Counted from the first letter of the stretch, positions 1 through 7,938 are shown. The stretch: 9,464 nt of DNA from a bacterium (GCA_027310505.1 DAIDAS010000236.1:1-9464); one strand, 5' to 3'. Notes: a model not told the origin generated them from the sequence alone. A program made the numbers and translations.

Positions 1-518
1 CCTCCCTGCCCTTGCCGACGCTGCCGATTACGCTGACATACAACACTGCGACCAGCCAGTTTTCTTATGGCGCCGGGCCTACGACAGTGGCCTATGTGCC
101 TGGTTCGTCGATGACTATCGGTGGCAACATCCAGGTCACCATGACAGGGGTTCCCGGCAATGGCGACCAGTTCGTCATCGGGCCCAACACCAACGGCGTG
201 GCCGATAACCGCAACGCCTTGCTGCTGGCCAAACTGCAAACGGCCAATACCATGGCCGGCGGGACAACCTCCTACCAGGGCGCCTACAGCCAGTTGGTGA
301 GCCAGGTCGGCAACAAGGCTGCCGAAGTCCAGGTTACGGCAAAGGCGGAAGCGAACCTGCTCACGCAGGCCAAGAGTTCGCAGCAGTCGCTGTCAGGCGT
401 CAACTTGGACGAAGAGGCCGCGAATTTGCTGCGTTTCCAACAAGCCTACCAGGCTGCGGGCAAGATGATGCAGATCGCCACCACGATGTTTGACACCCTG
501 CTTCAGATCGGAAGGTAA
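1..518 (+). CDS. flgK: Flagellar hook-associated protein 1 (FlgK), 3' part only
   Basis: This is the C-terminal ~170 residues of FlgK, the first hook-filament junction protein, which is exported through the flagellar type III apparatus and polymerises on the hook tip. The reading frame is open from base 3, so the true start lies upstream of the window. The diagnostic part is the C-terminal coiled-coil D0/D1 region: a helix rich in A, Q and V, then SGVNLDEEAANLLRFQQAYQA and a tail ending MFDTLLQIGR. The LDEEA-NLL-FQQAYQA pattern is the conserved FlgK C-terminus shared with flagellins and hook proteins. The stop codon TAA (516-518) overlaps the flgL ATG by one base (TAATG), so the two genes are probably translationally coupled. 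Identification is firm despite the missing N-terminus. Confidence 0.95.
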   Translation, partial: SLPLPTLPITLTYNTATSQFSYGAGPTTVAYVPGSSMTIGGNIQVTMTGVPGNGDQFVIGPNTNGVADNRNALLLAKLQTANTMAGGTTSYQGAYSQLVSQVGNKAAEVQVTAKAEANLLTQAKSSQQSLSGVNLDEEAANLLRFQQAYQAAGKMMQIATTMFDTLLQIGR

Positions 519-1912
519 TGATGCGTATCAGCACCAGCATGATGTATGACTTGGGCGTCGGTACTGTCCAGCAGCAGTTCGGCGACCTGCAGAAACTTCA
601 ACAGCAACTGGCGACCGGGCGTCGCATCCTGAATCCCTCGGATGACCCCATTGCCTCGGCCAGGGCGCTGGAGGTATCGCAATCCCAATCCACCAACGAA
701 CAATTCAGCACTAACGGCGATCAGGCAAAAGGCGCGTTGTCGCTGCAAGAGTCCACCCTGTCGCAAGTCGGCGACCTGCTGCAGAACGCCCGTGTGGTAG
801 CGGTGAATGCAGGTAATCCTGCGTTGAGCAATTCGGATCGCGCTTCGCTGGCGACGGAACTCCAAGGCTATTATGACCAGCTGATGGGGTTGGCCAATAC
901 TACCGATGGCAACGGCCAGTACCTGTTTTCCGGCTACAAGGGCAGCACGCAGCCATTCACGCAGGGGGCAACCGGCGTGAATTACAATGGCGACCAGGGC
1001 CAGCGTCGGGTGCAAATCAGCGCTTCGCGCCAGGTGCCGGTGAGTAGTTCGGGCGCCGAAGTCTTCCAGTTGATCAAGAACGGTAACGGCACTTTTGCGA
1101 CGAGTGCCGCCGCGACCAATACCGGCACTGGCGTCGTGAGCCCCGGCGTGGTGACCGACCCGTTGAAATGGAATGCGGTAGGCAATGCCAAGGATTACCG
1201 CCTCGTCTTTTCGCAGGACACGACGGTTTTTCCGCCGGTGACAAGCTACGATATCGTGGCCAATGTCGCCACAGTCGTCAACGGTGTCAGCTATGCTGCG
1301 GGCAGCTCGTTGTTGACCGGAGCCGCTTCCAATCCTGTGGCATCGGCTACCGGAGGCCCGCGCTATCCCAGAACCTATGTGGACGGCCAGGCGATCGATT
1401 TCAAGTATCAGGCCGGCGATACCAATCCGAATACCACCTGGGATTTGGGCATACAGGTGAGCATCTCAGGCCAGCCAACCAGCACTCCGACGACCGGCTT
1501 GCCGTTGACCGGCGCCGATCGGTTTGACGTCAAAGCCAGCGTGACCAATCAGGATCTTTTCAGCACGCTCGGCAGCCTGATTACCGCGCTGAAGGGTCCG
1601 GTGACCAGCAGCGCGGGGAACGCGCGCCTCACCAATGACCTCAATACAGCCTTGTCCAACATCGATCTTGGGCTGGATAATATTCTGACGGTCAGGGCTG
1701 CGGTCGGCTCATCGCTCAAGGAAGTGGAAACGCAGCGCAGCACCAACGACGACCTGGCTACGCAGTACAAGGCGACGCTAAGCGGTCTGCAGGATCTGGA
1801 TTTCGCCAAGGCCATCAGCGACATGACCTTGAAGCAGGCCAGCCTGGATGCGGCTCAGAAGTCCTTCGTGAAGGTGCAGGGGCTCTCGCTGTTCAATTAC
1901 ATCAACCCTTGA
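518..1912 (+). CDS. flgL: Flagellar hook-associated protein 3 (FlgL)
   Basis: FlgL is the second hook-filament junction protein; it sits between FlgK and the flagellin filament. The N-terminal ~150 residues carry the flagellin-like D0/D1 helices: MRISTSMMYDLGVG, then LQQQLATGRRILNPSDDPIAS (the TG-RI--PSDDP signature), then QYLFSGYKGSTQPF. The C-terminal ~85 residues form the matching helix, ending AAQKSFVKVQGLSLFNYINP. At 464 residues it is much longer than the enterobacterial protein (~317). The extra length is a Gly/Ser/Thr-rich, low-complexity middle (about residues 170-360), expected to be a surface-exposed D2/D3-type insertion. Two adjacent ATGs (518 and 521) are both possible starts; 518 overlaps the flgK stop. 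The stop at 1910-1912 lies inside the convergent serB gene. Confidence 0.95.
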   Translation: MMRISTSMMYDLGVGTVQQQFGDLQKLQQQLATGRRILNPSDDPIASARALEVSQSQSTNEQFSTNGDQAKGALSLQESTLSQVGDLLQNARVVAVNAGNPALSNSDRASLATELQGYYDQLMGLANTTDGNGQYLFSGYKGSTQPFTQGATGVNYNGDQGQRRVQISASRQVPVSSSGAEVFQLIKNGNGTFATSAAATNTGTGVVSPGVVTDPLKWNAVGNAKDYRLVFSQDTTVFPPVTSYDIVANVATVVNGVSYAAGSSLLTGAASNPVASATGGPRYPRTYVDGQAIDFKYQAGDTNPNTTWDLGIQVSISGQPTSTPTTGLPLTGADRFDVKASVTNQDLFSTLGSLITALKGPVTSSAGNARLTNDLNTALSNIDLGLDNILTVRAAVGSSLKEVETQRSTNDDLATQYKATLSGLQDLDFAKAISDMTLKQASLDAAQKSFVKVQGLSLFNYINP

Positions 1913-2735
1913 GCAGGTTGATGACGCCTTCCAGCCCGACGTGGCTGATGGCATAGGTGGCTTGTGCGCGAACCACCGGCTTGGCGTGATAGGCAATGCT
2001 CACGCCCGCGGCATCCATCATTTTAAGGTCGTTCGCACCGTCGCCGATGGCGATGACCTGATCCTTGCGTAAACCCAACTGGTCGCGTGTGCTGGTGAGC
2101 CAGTCGGCCTTGCCTTGCGCATCCAGGATTTTTCCCAGCACCTTCCCCGTGAGCTTGCCGTCGACTACTTCCAGCGTATTGGCGTGCGCGTAATCGAGCC
2201 CGGTGCGCGGCTTGAGGCGTTCGGTAAAGAAGGTGAAGCCGCCAGAAACCAGCATGGTCTTGATGCCGTGCGCCTTGAGCGTATCGACGAGCATCTGGGC
2301 ACCTGGATTGAGTTGCAGGCGCTCGTCGTACACGCGTTGCAGCGCCGATTCATCCAGCCCTTCAAGCAATGCGACCCGGCGGCGCAGGCTTTCGGCGAAC
2401 TCGATCTCCCCACGCATGGCGCTTTCAGTAATCGCCGCCACCTGCGGCTTGAGCCCCTGCATGTCGGCGATTTCGTCGATGCATTCGATGCTGATGAAGG
2501 TCGAATCCATGTCCATGACGACCAGCCCGAATGTTTCGAGCCTCTGGTCGTCCGGCGTGAACGCGTAGTCAATCTGGTGCGCCTCGCAATAAGCTGCGAC
2601 CGACGCGTCTCGGGCAGAGGCAGATAAAAAATAAGCATTTTCATCGATCCGCACCGGCTCAGTGCTGTTGCAGGTCGCGGCAAGATGCTGAAGGTGTTGC
2701 TGGTTTAGCGTTGAACCCTGAATGACAAGACGCAT
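1902..2735 (-). CDS. serB: Phosphoserine phosphatase (SerB), HAD family
   Basis: SerB removes phosphate from L-phosphoserine, the last step of serine synthesis, in the cytoplasm. All HAD motifs are present in order: motif I MDMDST (nucleophile D75, acid D77), the cap helix ECIDEIADMQGLK, motif II MLVSGGF (S164), the motif III lysine near K209 (QGKADWL), and the metal-binding motif IV IGDGANDLKMM (D232, D236). The ~70-residue N-terminal part lacks a motif I am sure of, but it matches the length of the ACT-like segment in 275-280-residue proteobacterial SerB proteins. The start at 2735 gives the usual MRLVIQG opening. It is convergent with flgL and overlaps its last 11 bp, leaving no space for a separate intergenic terminator. 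It is divergent from sucC, and a consensus -10 box lies about 30 bp upstream. Confidence 0.96.
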   Translation of the reverse strand: MRLVIQGSTLNQQHLQHLAATCNSTEPVRIDENAYFLSASARDASVAAYCEAHQIDYAFTPDDQRLETFGLVVMDMDSTFISIECIDEIADMQGLKPQVAAITESAMRGEIEFAESLRRRVALLEGLDESALQRVYDERLQLNPGAQMLVDTLKAHGIKTMLVSGGFTFFTERLKPRTGLDYAHANTLEVVDGKLTGKVLGKILDAQGKADWLTSTRDQLGLRKDQVIAIGDGANDLKMMDAAGVSIAYHAKPVVRAQATYAISHVGLEGVINLLKG

Positions 2736-2766
2736 GATTCTTGAAGTGAATTTGAAGTGAGCCGCG

Positions 2767-2772
2767 ATTATA
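2767..2772 (-). promoter_or_regulatory. Candidate -10 box for serB
   Basis: Read on the minus strand these six bases are TATAAT, a perfect sigma-70 -10 hexamer. They lie 31 bp upstream of the serB ATG, giving a predicted leader of about 25 nt. No convincing -35 sequence sits at 16-18 bp spacing. The assignment therefore rests on the -10 and the position in the short serB/sucC divergent gap. Confidence 0.4.
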
Positions 2773-2815
2773 CACTGCTGAACACGTTGTATTTATTCGC
2801 CTGAGGCATGGCGGA

Positions 2816-2843
2816 TTTACGGGTTTTGCGCCAAAATTACACT
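2816..2843 (+). promoter_or_regulatory. Candidate sucC promoter
   Basis: TTTACG (2816-2821) and TACACT (2838-2843) are separated by 16 bp and could be a weak -35/-10 pair, placing transcription start about 18 bp before the sucC ATG. Both hexamers match the consensus only partly. The divergent serB/sucC gap must contain a promoter for sucC, but this particular pair is a guess. Confidence 0.25.
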
Positions 2844-2867
2844 AATTCATTTCTGATTGAACTTTCC

Positions 2868-4028
2868 ATGAATTTACACGAATTTCAGGCCAAGCAGTTG
2901 CTGCAGCGCTATGGCCTGCCAACCCCTCGCGGCATCGTGGCCGAAACGGCTGAGGATGCGGTATCGGTAGCCTCAGAGCTTGGCGGAGCGGCCTGGGTGG
3001 TCAAGGCACAGATTCACGCTGGTGGGCGTGGCAAGGTGGGCGGGGTCAAGGTGGTGCGCTCGGCCGACGAAGTACGTAACGTGGCGGCCAGCCTGCTGGG
3101 CAAGCGGCTGGTGACGAACCAGAACGCCCCCGACGGCCAGCCGGTGAACAAGGTGCTGGTCGAAGAAACGCTGCCGATCGCGCGCGAACTCTATCTTTCC
3201 CTACTGGTGGATCGCTCCGTCGAGCGCGTGGTCGTGGTGGCTTCCAGCGCCGGGGGCATGGAAATCGAAGAAGTGGCGCACGACGCGCCAGAAAAAATTC
3301 TGCGTGAAGTATGCGACCCCTTGTTGGGGCTGGTCGATTACCAGGCGCGCAACCTGGGGTTCGCGCTGGGTCTGGCTGGAGAGCAGATCGGTGCCTTCAC
3401 CAAACTGCTCAAGGGACTCTACAAGCTGTTCAAGGAAAACGACCTCAGTCTGCTGGAAATCAACCCGTTGGTGGTGACAGAGCAGGGCACGCTGGTGGCG
3501 CTCGATTGCAAGATGAGTGTGGACGACAACGCGCTGTACCGCCAGAAAAGCCTCTCCGAAAGCCGCGACTGGAGCCAGGACGATGCCAAGGAAGCCGAGG
3601 CGCATGCCAGCGGGCTGAATTACATCGCGCTCAACGGCAATATCGGCTGCATGGTGAACGGCGCCGGGCTGGCGATGGCGACCATGGACCTGATCAAGCT
3701 GCACGGCGGCATGCCGGCCAATTTCCTCGATGTCGGCGGCGGTGCTACGGCCGAGACCGTTGCCAGGGCGTTCAAGATCATTCTCGCCGACAGCAACGTC
3801 AAGGCGATCCTGGTCAATATTTTCGGTGGCATCATGCGCTGCGACATCATTGCCGAAGGCATCATTACGGCGGTGAAAGATGTCGGCGTGCAGGTGCCCG
3901 TTGTCGTCCGCCTGGAAGGCACGAACGTTGAACTGGGCAGGAAGATGCTCTCCGAGAGCGGGCTTTCCATTATTTCGGCCGATGGGCTGACCGACGCTGC
4001 CAAGCGTGCGGTGGCTTCGGTGGCTTAA
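2868..4028 (+). CDS. sucC: Succinyl-CoA synthetase, beta subunit (ADP-forming)
   Basis: SucC is the nucleotide-binding subunit of succinyl-CoA synthetase, the TCA-cycle enzyme that converts succinyl-CoA to succinate with substrate-level phosphorylation. It is 386 residues against 388 in E. coli. The ATP-grasp part opens with MNLHEFQAKQLLQRYGLP and has the nucleotide-binding lysine in VVKAQIHAGGRGKVGG (K46, GRGK at 53-56). LLEINPLV gives E197 and N199, and ALDCKM gives D213, the metal ligands at the same numbers as in E. coli. The C-terminal CoA-ligase domain has NIFGGIMRCDIIAEGI. The start at 2868 is chosen because MNLHE is the family N-terminus. An in-frame ATG at 2808 would add 20 residues with no family resemblance. 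Spacing to sucD is 9 bp, so the two subunits are co-translated. Confidence 0.97.
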   Translation: MNLHEFQAKQLLQRYGLPTPRGIVAETAEDAVSVASELGGAAWVVKAQIHAGGRGKVGGVKVVRSADEVRNVAASLLGKRLVTNQNAPDGQPVNKVLVEETLPIARELYLSLLVDRSVERVVVVASSAGGMEIEEVAHDAPEKILREVCDPLLGLVDYQARNLGFALGLAGEQIGAFTKLLKGLYKLFKENDLSLLEINPLVVTEQGTLVALDCKMSVDDNALYRQKSLSESRDWSQDDAKEAEAHASGLNYIALNGNIGCMVNGAGLAMATMDLIKLHGGMPANFLDVGGGATAETVARAFKIILADSNVKAILVNIFGGIMRCDIIAEGIITAVKDVGVQVPVVVRLEGTNVELGRKMLSESGLSIISADGLTDAAKRAVASVA

Positions 4029-4037
4029 GGCTTATTT

Positions 4038-4913
4038 ATGAGTATTCTCGTCGATCAAAATACCAAGGTCCTGTGCCAGGGCTTCACCGGCAAGCAGGGC
4101 ACTTTTCACTCCGAGCAGGCGCAGGCCTACGGCACCAAAATGGTTGGTGGCGTCACGCCGGGCAAGGGCGGGCAAATCCATCTCGGCCTGCCGGTATTCA
4201 ACACCATGCGTGACGCGGTGAAAGCCACGGGCGCCAACGCCAGCGTCATTTACGTGCCGCCGCCGTTTGCCGCGGATTCGATCCTCGAAGCGGCAGATGC
4301 CGGCATCGAGCTGATCGTCTGCATTACCGAAGGTATCCCGGTGCTGGACATGCTCAACGTCAAGGCGGCGCTGCGTGCCAACGGTGCCAACCTGATCGGC
4401 CCGAACTGTCCGGGCGTCATCACGCCGGACGCCTGCAAGATCGGCATCATGCCGGGCTCGATCCACAAGCGCGGCAAGGTGGGCATCGTGTCGCGTTCCG
4501 GCACGTTGACTTATGAGGCCGTGCACCAGACCACGCAACTGGGGCTGGGGCAGACTACCTGCGTCGGCATCGGCGGCGACCCGATCAAGGGCCTGAATTT
4601 CATCGAATGCCTGCAAATGTTCCAGGACGACCCGGAAACCGAGGCCATCATCATGGTGGGCGAGATTGGCGGGACTGACGAAGAGGCGGCTGCCGAGTTC
4701 ATCCAGTCCAATGTCACCAAGCCGGTGGCCGGTTATATCGCCGGGCAGACTGCACCCAAGGGCAAGCGCATGGGGCATGCCGGGGCCATTATTTCCGGCG
4801 GCAGTGGCCGTGCGGAAGACAAGATTGCCGCGCTGGAAAAAGCCGGCGTGGTGGTGGCAAGTTCGCCGGCCGGATTGGGCGAGGCCGTCCAGACGGCCAT
4901 GCGCTCCAAGTGA
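4038..4913 (+). CDS. sucD: Succinyl-CoA synthetase, alpha subunit
   Basis: SucD binds CoA and carries the phosphohistidine of succinyl-CoA synthetase, partnering SucC. It is 291 residues, the usual size. The N-terminal CoA-binding Rossmann fold shows QGFTGKQGTFHSEQA and GVTPGKGG. The middle has the conserved CITEGIPVLDML, GPNCPGVI and SRSGTLTYEAV. The active-site histidine is H247 in MGHAGAIISGG. GIGGDPIKGLNF and GEIGGTDEE are further family signatures. A TAAGG ribosome-binding site made partly from the sucC stop lies 7 nt before the ATG. It sits 9 bp after sucC and 19 bp before the ankyrin gene. Confidence 0.97.
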   Translation: MSILVDQNTKVLCQGFTGKQGTFHSEQAQAYGTKMVGGVTPGKGGQIHLGLPVFNTMRDAVKATGANASVIYVPPPFAADSILEAADAGIELIVCITEGIPVLDMLNVKAALRANGANLIGPNCPGVITPDACKIGIMPGSIHKRGKVGIVSRSGTLTYEAVHQTTQLGLGQTTCVGIGGDPIKGLNFIECLQMFQDDPETEAIIMVGEIGGTDEEAAAEFIQSNVTKPVAGYIAGQTAPKGKRMGHAGAIISGGSGRAEDKIAALEKAGVVVASSPAGLGEAVQTAMRSK

Positions 4914-4932
4914 TTTACGAGGAATGAAACCA

Positions 4933-5868
4933 ATGCTGCGTACACTGGCTGCCCTGCTGCTCTTGATCCCTTTGCTGGCGGCCGCGGAGGAGGAGATTCC
5001 GTATTTGCTGACCGCAGCTTCCAAAGGCGACGTCAATATGGTGCGCTCCATGCTCGAGAGCGGCGTCAGCCCGAATACCAAGGATGCTGAAGGCGTCACC
5101 GCCTTGATGTACGCCGCGCGCAAAGGCAATGCTGCCGTGGCGAAGACGCTGCTCGACAAGGGCGCCGAGGTGAACGCCAAGGATGGTGGCGGCTGGACCG
5201 CGCTGATGTATGCGGCCAAGAAGAATTACGTGGATACCGTCAAGGTGCTGCTGGAAAAAGGCGCCGACATCTCGGTACGCGATGAATCCGGTTGGAGCGC
5301 ATTGGGGCTGTCAGCCACCTCGGGCTTCAACGAGGTGGTCGGCCTTCTGATCAAACACGGCGCCAGCGCCAACAGCAAGAGTGACGATGGCCGTAGCGTG
5401 CTGATGTATGCCGCCAAGAACGGTGATGTGCCGACCATCAAGACGTTGCTCGACAACGGTGCCGATTTGTCGGTGCGCGACCGCTTTGGCATGACGGCGC
5501 TCATGTACGCGGCACGCGAAGGGCACATCGGCGCGCTGCAGACCATGCTGGAAGCGGGTGCCAAGGTTGGTGACAGGGATAATTCGAAGTGGACGGCGCT
5601 GAACTGGGCCGTCAAGAAGGTTCATGCCGATATCGCCGAGGTGTTGATTGCCAAGGGTGCGGATGTGAATGCGCGGGATTCCGAAGGCACGACCTTGCTG
5701 CAGTACGCCGTGGATACCGGTTCCGTTCCGCTGGTCAAGCTGTTGCTGGATCACGGTGCCGATGTCAAAGCAAAAGACCAGTATGGACTCACGGCGCTGG
5801 TCTATGCGATGCGGAACAAGAAGCCGGAAATCGTGAAACTCATCAAGGAAGCCGGCGGCTCCTACTGA
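4933..5868 (+). CDS. Exported ankyrin-repeat protein
   Basis: A 311-residue protein made of a signal peptide and nine ankyrin repeats. The N-terminus MLRTLAALLLLIPLLAAA followed by EEE is a good Sec signal peptide, with likely cleavage after the alanines near residue 18, so the protein is probably periplasmic. Each repeat is about 33 residues and follows G-TALMYAA--G---V---LL--GADVN-KD; examples are GVTALMYAARKG and GWTALMYAAKKN. The repeats fill the rest of the protein and leave no catalytic domain, so it is probably a protein-binding scaffold with an unknown partner. ATG 4933 is preferred because a CGAGGA ribosome-binding site (4918-4923) sits 9 nt upstream. ATG 4924 (three residues longer) lies too close to that site. 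The gene follows sucD by 19 bp and is likely in its operon. Confidence 0.85.
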   Translation: MLRTLAALLLLIPLLAAAEEEIPYLLTAASKGDVNMVRSMLESGVSPNTKDAEGVTALMYAARKGNAAVAKTLLDKGAEVNAKDGGGWTALMYAAKKNYVDTVKVLLEKGADISVRDESGWSALGLSATSGFNEVVGLLIKHGASANSKSDDGRSVLMYAAKNGDVPTIKTLLDNGADLSVRDRFGMTALMYAAREGHIGALQTMLEAGAKVGDRDNSKWTALNWAVKKVHADIAEVLIAKGADVNARDSEGTTLLQYAVDTGSVPLVKLLLDHGADVKAKDQYGLTALVYAMRNKKPEIVKLIKEAGGSY

Positions 5869-5971
5869 TTCCATGGCGCATCTAAACGAATACTGCGTTG
5901 TCAGCTCTTGCCGTACTGATTCGTACTGTCTTCGAGCTTCCGCTTTGTCTTCATTTGGATGCACCATGGAA
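5869..5971 (+). repeat. 103-bp imperfect palindrome between the ankyrin gene and nadE
   Basis: The arms 5869-5893 and 5947-5971 are inverted copies of each other, matching at 21 of 25 positions and starting TTCCATGG on each strand. The symmetry continues inward with AGCTC (5903-5907) against GAGCT (5934-5938) and GTAC (5913-5916) against GTAC (5923-5926). All share a centre near 5920. It begins directly after the ankyrin stop codon and ends 11 bp before the nadE ATG. It has no coding signal. It could be a small dispersed palindromic repeat (ERIC or MITE-like), and the folded RNA could modulate read-through from the ankyrin gene into nadE. Confidence 0.75.
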
Positions 5972-5982
5972 CGGATAGCTCA

Positions 5983-7587
5983 ATGAAGGTTGCCATCGCG
6001 CAGATCAACTGTACCGTCGGCGATCTGGTCGGCAATACAGCCAAAATCATCGAGTATGCGCAGCGCGCCCATGACGCAGGCGCATCCCTGCTGCTCACGC
6101 CGGAACTGGTGCTGACCGGCTACCCGCCGGAAGATTTGCTGTTGCGCGATGACTTCTACCGCGCATGCGACGCGGCACTGTTGCAGCTGGCGCAAGCCCT
6201 GCCGGATATCACCGTGGTCGTCGGGCATCCGGCGCAGGTGGATGACGAACATTTCAATGCAGCCTCCGTCCTGCAGCGTGGCCATGTTGTCGCGACTTAC
6301 CACAAGCACCGCTTGCCCAATTACAGCGTATTCGACGAGGTGCGCTACTTCGTACCGGGCGATCAGCCGCTGGTGTTCGCGTTGCATGGCGTCCGGTTCG
6401 GCGTGGTCATCTGCGCCGACGTATGGGAAGAAGGCCCCGCCACCCTGGCACGGGACGCTGGCGCTGAACTGCTGCTGGCGCTGAACGCGTCGCCCTACCA
6501 CCTGGAAAAACAAACCACCCGTTACGAGGTCTTGCGCGACCGGGTTGCGGAAACCGGCCTGCCGGTGATTTATGCCAATCTCGTGGGCGGACAGGATGAG
6601 CTGGTGTTCGATGGCGCATCGTTTGTGCTGGATGCTGCCGGCACCCTGCTGCACCAGTTGCCGGCCTTCGAAGAGACGTTGGGGCTGGTGGAACTGGATG
6701 GCGCACGGCCAATGCCCGGTATGGTGATTGCCGATCCGGGGCTGGAGGCTTCGGTCTATCGTGCGTTGTGCCTGGGTGTGCGGGATTACATCGGAAAAAA
6801 TGGCTTCCCTGGCGTGCTGCTGGGCTTGTCGGGCGGTATCGATTCTGCGCTGACGCTGGCGATTGCCGTGGATGCGCTGGGTGCGGAGCGGGTGCGTGCC
6901 GTGATGATGCCTTCGCAGTTTACTGCTGACATCAGCCTGGTTGATGCCGCGCAAATGGCCAGGAACATGGGGGTGGACTACACCGAGCTCCCTATCCAGC
7001 CGGTATACGACAGCTTCATGCATACCCTGGCTGGCGAATTCGCAGGGCGACCGTTCGATCTTACCGAAGAAAACCTTCAGGCCCGCATTCGCGGGACCCT
7101 GCTGATGGCACTGTCCAACAAGTTCGGCTCGATTGTGCTGACCACTGGCAACAAGAGTGAGATGGCGGTGGGCTATTCCACACTGTATGGCGACATGGCG
7201 GGCGGTTTCGCTGTGCTCAAGGATGTGCCCAAGACGCTGGTGTACCGCCTATCACGCTATCGCAACAGCCTCTCGCCCGTCATTCCAGAGCGCATTATCG
7301 AGCGCCCGCCTTCAGCCGAGTTGCGTCCTGACCAGAAAGACCAGGATTCGTTACCGCCCTATGAGATTCTGGATGCCATTTTGACGGCCTACGTCGAAGA
7401 TGACCTGAGCCCGGTCGAGATCGTGGCGATGGGTTATGCGTCCAATGAGGTGCGGCGCGTGGTTGCCCTCATCGATCGCAATGAATACAAGCGCCGTCAA
7501 TCGCCGGTCGGCGTTCGCATCACCCAGCGCGGGTTTGGCAAGGATAGGCGTTATCCGATAACATCGAAGTATCGTTTTGCATTTTGA
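5983..7587 (+). CDS. nadE: Glutamine-dependent NAD+ synthetase
   Basis: This enzyme makes NAD+ from nicotinic acid adenine dinucleotide, using ATP and ammonia cut from glutamine. It is 534 residues with two domains. The nitrilase-type glutaminase (about 1-260) has the triad E41 (LTPELVLTGYPPEDLLL), K108 (YHKHRLPNYSVFDE) and C144 (GVVICADVWE). The synthetase domain (about 265-534) has the PP-loop LLGLSGGIDSAL (283-288), then LTTGNKSEMAVGYSTLYGDM and ERPPSAELRPDQKDQDSLPPY. The start at 5983 (MKVAIAQINC) matches the family. ATG 5959 is in frame but would add eight unrelated residues and lies in the palindrome. The ribosome-binding site is weak. The gene ends 12 bp before glnB, whose ribosome-binding site abuts the nadE stop. 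Confidence 0.97.
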   Translation: MKVAIAQINCTVGDLVGNTAKIIEYAQRAHDAGASLLLTPELVLTGYPPEDLLLRDDFYRACDAALLQLAQALPDITVVVGHPAQVDDEHFNAASVLQRGHVVATYHKHRLPNYSVFDEVRYFVPGDQPLVFALHGVRFGVVICADVWEEGPATLARDAGAELLLALNASPYHLEKQTTRYEVLRDRVAETGLPVIYANLVGGQDELVFDGASFVLDAAGTLLHQLPAFEETLGLVELDGARPMPGMVIADPGLEASVYRALCLGVRDYIGKNGFPGVLLGLSGGIDSALTLAIAVDALGAERVRAVMMPSQFTADISLVDAAQMARNMGVDYTELPIQPVYDSFMHTLAGEFAGRPFDLTEENLQARIRGTLLMALSNKFGSIVLTTGNKSEMAVGYSTLYGDMAGGFAVLKDVPKTLVYRLSRYRNSLSPVIPERIIERPPSAELRPDQKDQDSLPPYEILDAILTAYVEDDLSPVEIVAMGYASNEVRRVVALIDRNEYKRRQSPVGVRITQRGFGKDRRYPITSKYRFAF

Positions 7588-7599
7588 GGAAAGTGAGCC

Positions 7600-7938
7600 A
7601 TGAAAAAGATTGAAGCCATCATCAAACCTTTCAAGCTGGACGAAGTGCGCGAGGCGCTTTCCGAAATCGGCATCAACGGCCTGACCGTCACCGAGGTCAA
7701 GGGTTTCGGTCGCCAGAAAGGCCATACCGAACTGTATCGTGGCGCGGAATACGTGGTGGATTTTCTGCCCAAGATCAAAATGGAGATGGTGGTCGCGGAT
7801 GACTTGGTTGAGGCTGCGATCGATGCCATTATCAAGGCCGCGCATACCGGCAAAATCGGCGATGGCAAGATTTTCGTGACCCCGGTGGAGCAGGTCATCC
7901 GCATTCGTACCGGCGAAACCGGCGAAGCCGCCGTCTGA
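7600..7938 (+). CDS. glnB: Nitrogen regulatory protein PII (GlnB)
   Basis: PII is a trimeric cytoplasmic signal protein that binds ATP/ADP and 2-oxoglutarate and is uridylylated to report nitrogen status. It is 112 residues, the standard length. The T-loop is intact with the uridylylation site Y51 (TELYRGAEYVVDFLPK). The B-loop TGKIGDGKIF (83-92) and the C-loop basic residues R101 and R103 are present, as is VKGFGRQKGHTE with Q39. The sequence is closer to GlnB than GlnK through MKKIEAIIKPFKLDEVREAL, although the tail GETGEAAV is intermediate. A strong GAGGAAA ribosome-binding site starts inside the nadE stop region, so expression is probably coupled to nadE. No amtB follows, which also favours GlnB. 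Confidence 0.95.
   Translation: MKKIEAIIKPFKLDEVREALSEIGINGLTVTEVKGFGRQKGHTELYRGAEYVVDFLPKIKMEMVVADDLVEAAIDAIIKAAHTGKIGDGKIFVTPVEQVIRIRTGETGEAAV

Noticed and set aside
2808..2867. An upstream in-frame ATG extending SucC by 20 residues
   Set aside because: The extension has no family resemblance, and MNLHEFQAKQ at 2868 is the standard SucC N-terminus. The GAGG before ATG 2808 is too close to serve it.
4032..5219. Long minus-strand open frame antisense to sucD and the ankyrin gene
   Set aside because: It mirrors strong coding genes in GC-rich DNA, has biased composition from the opposite strand, and matches no family.
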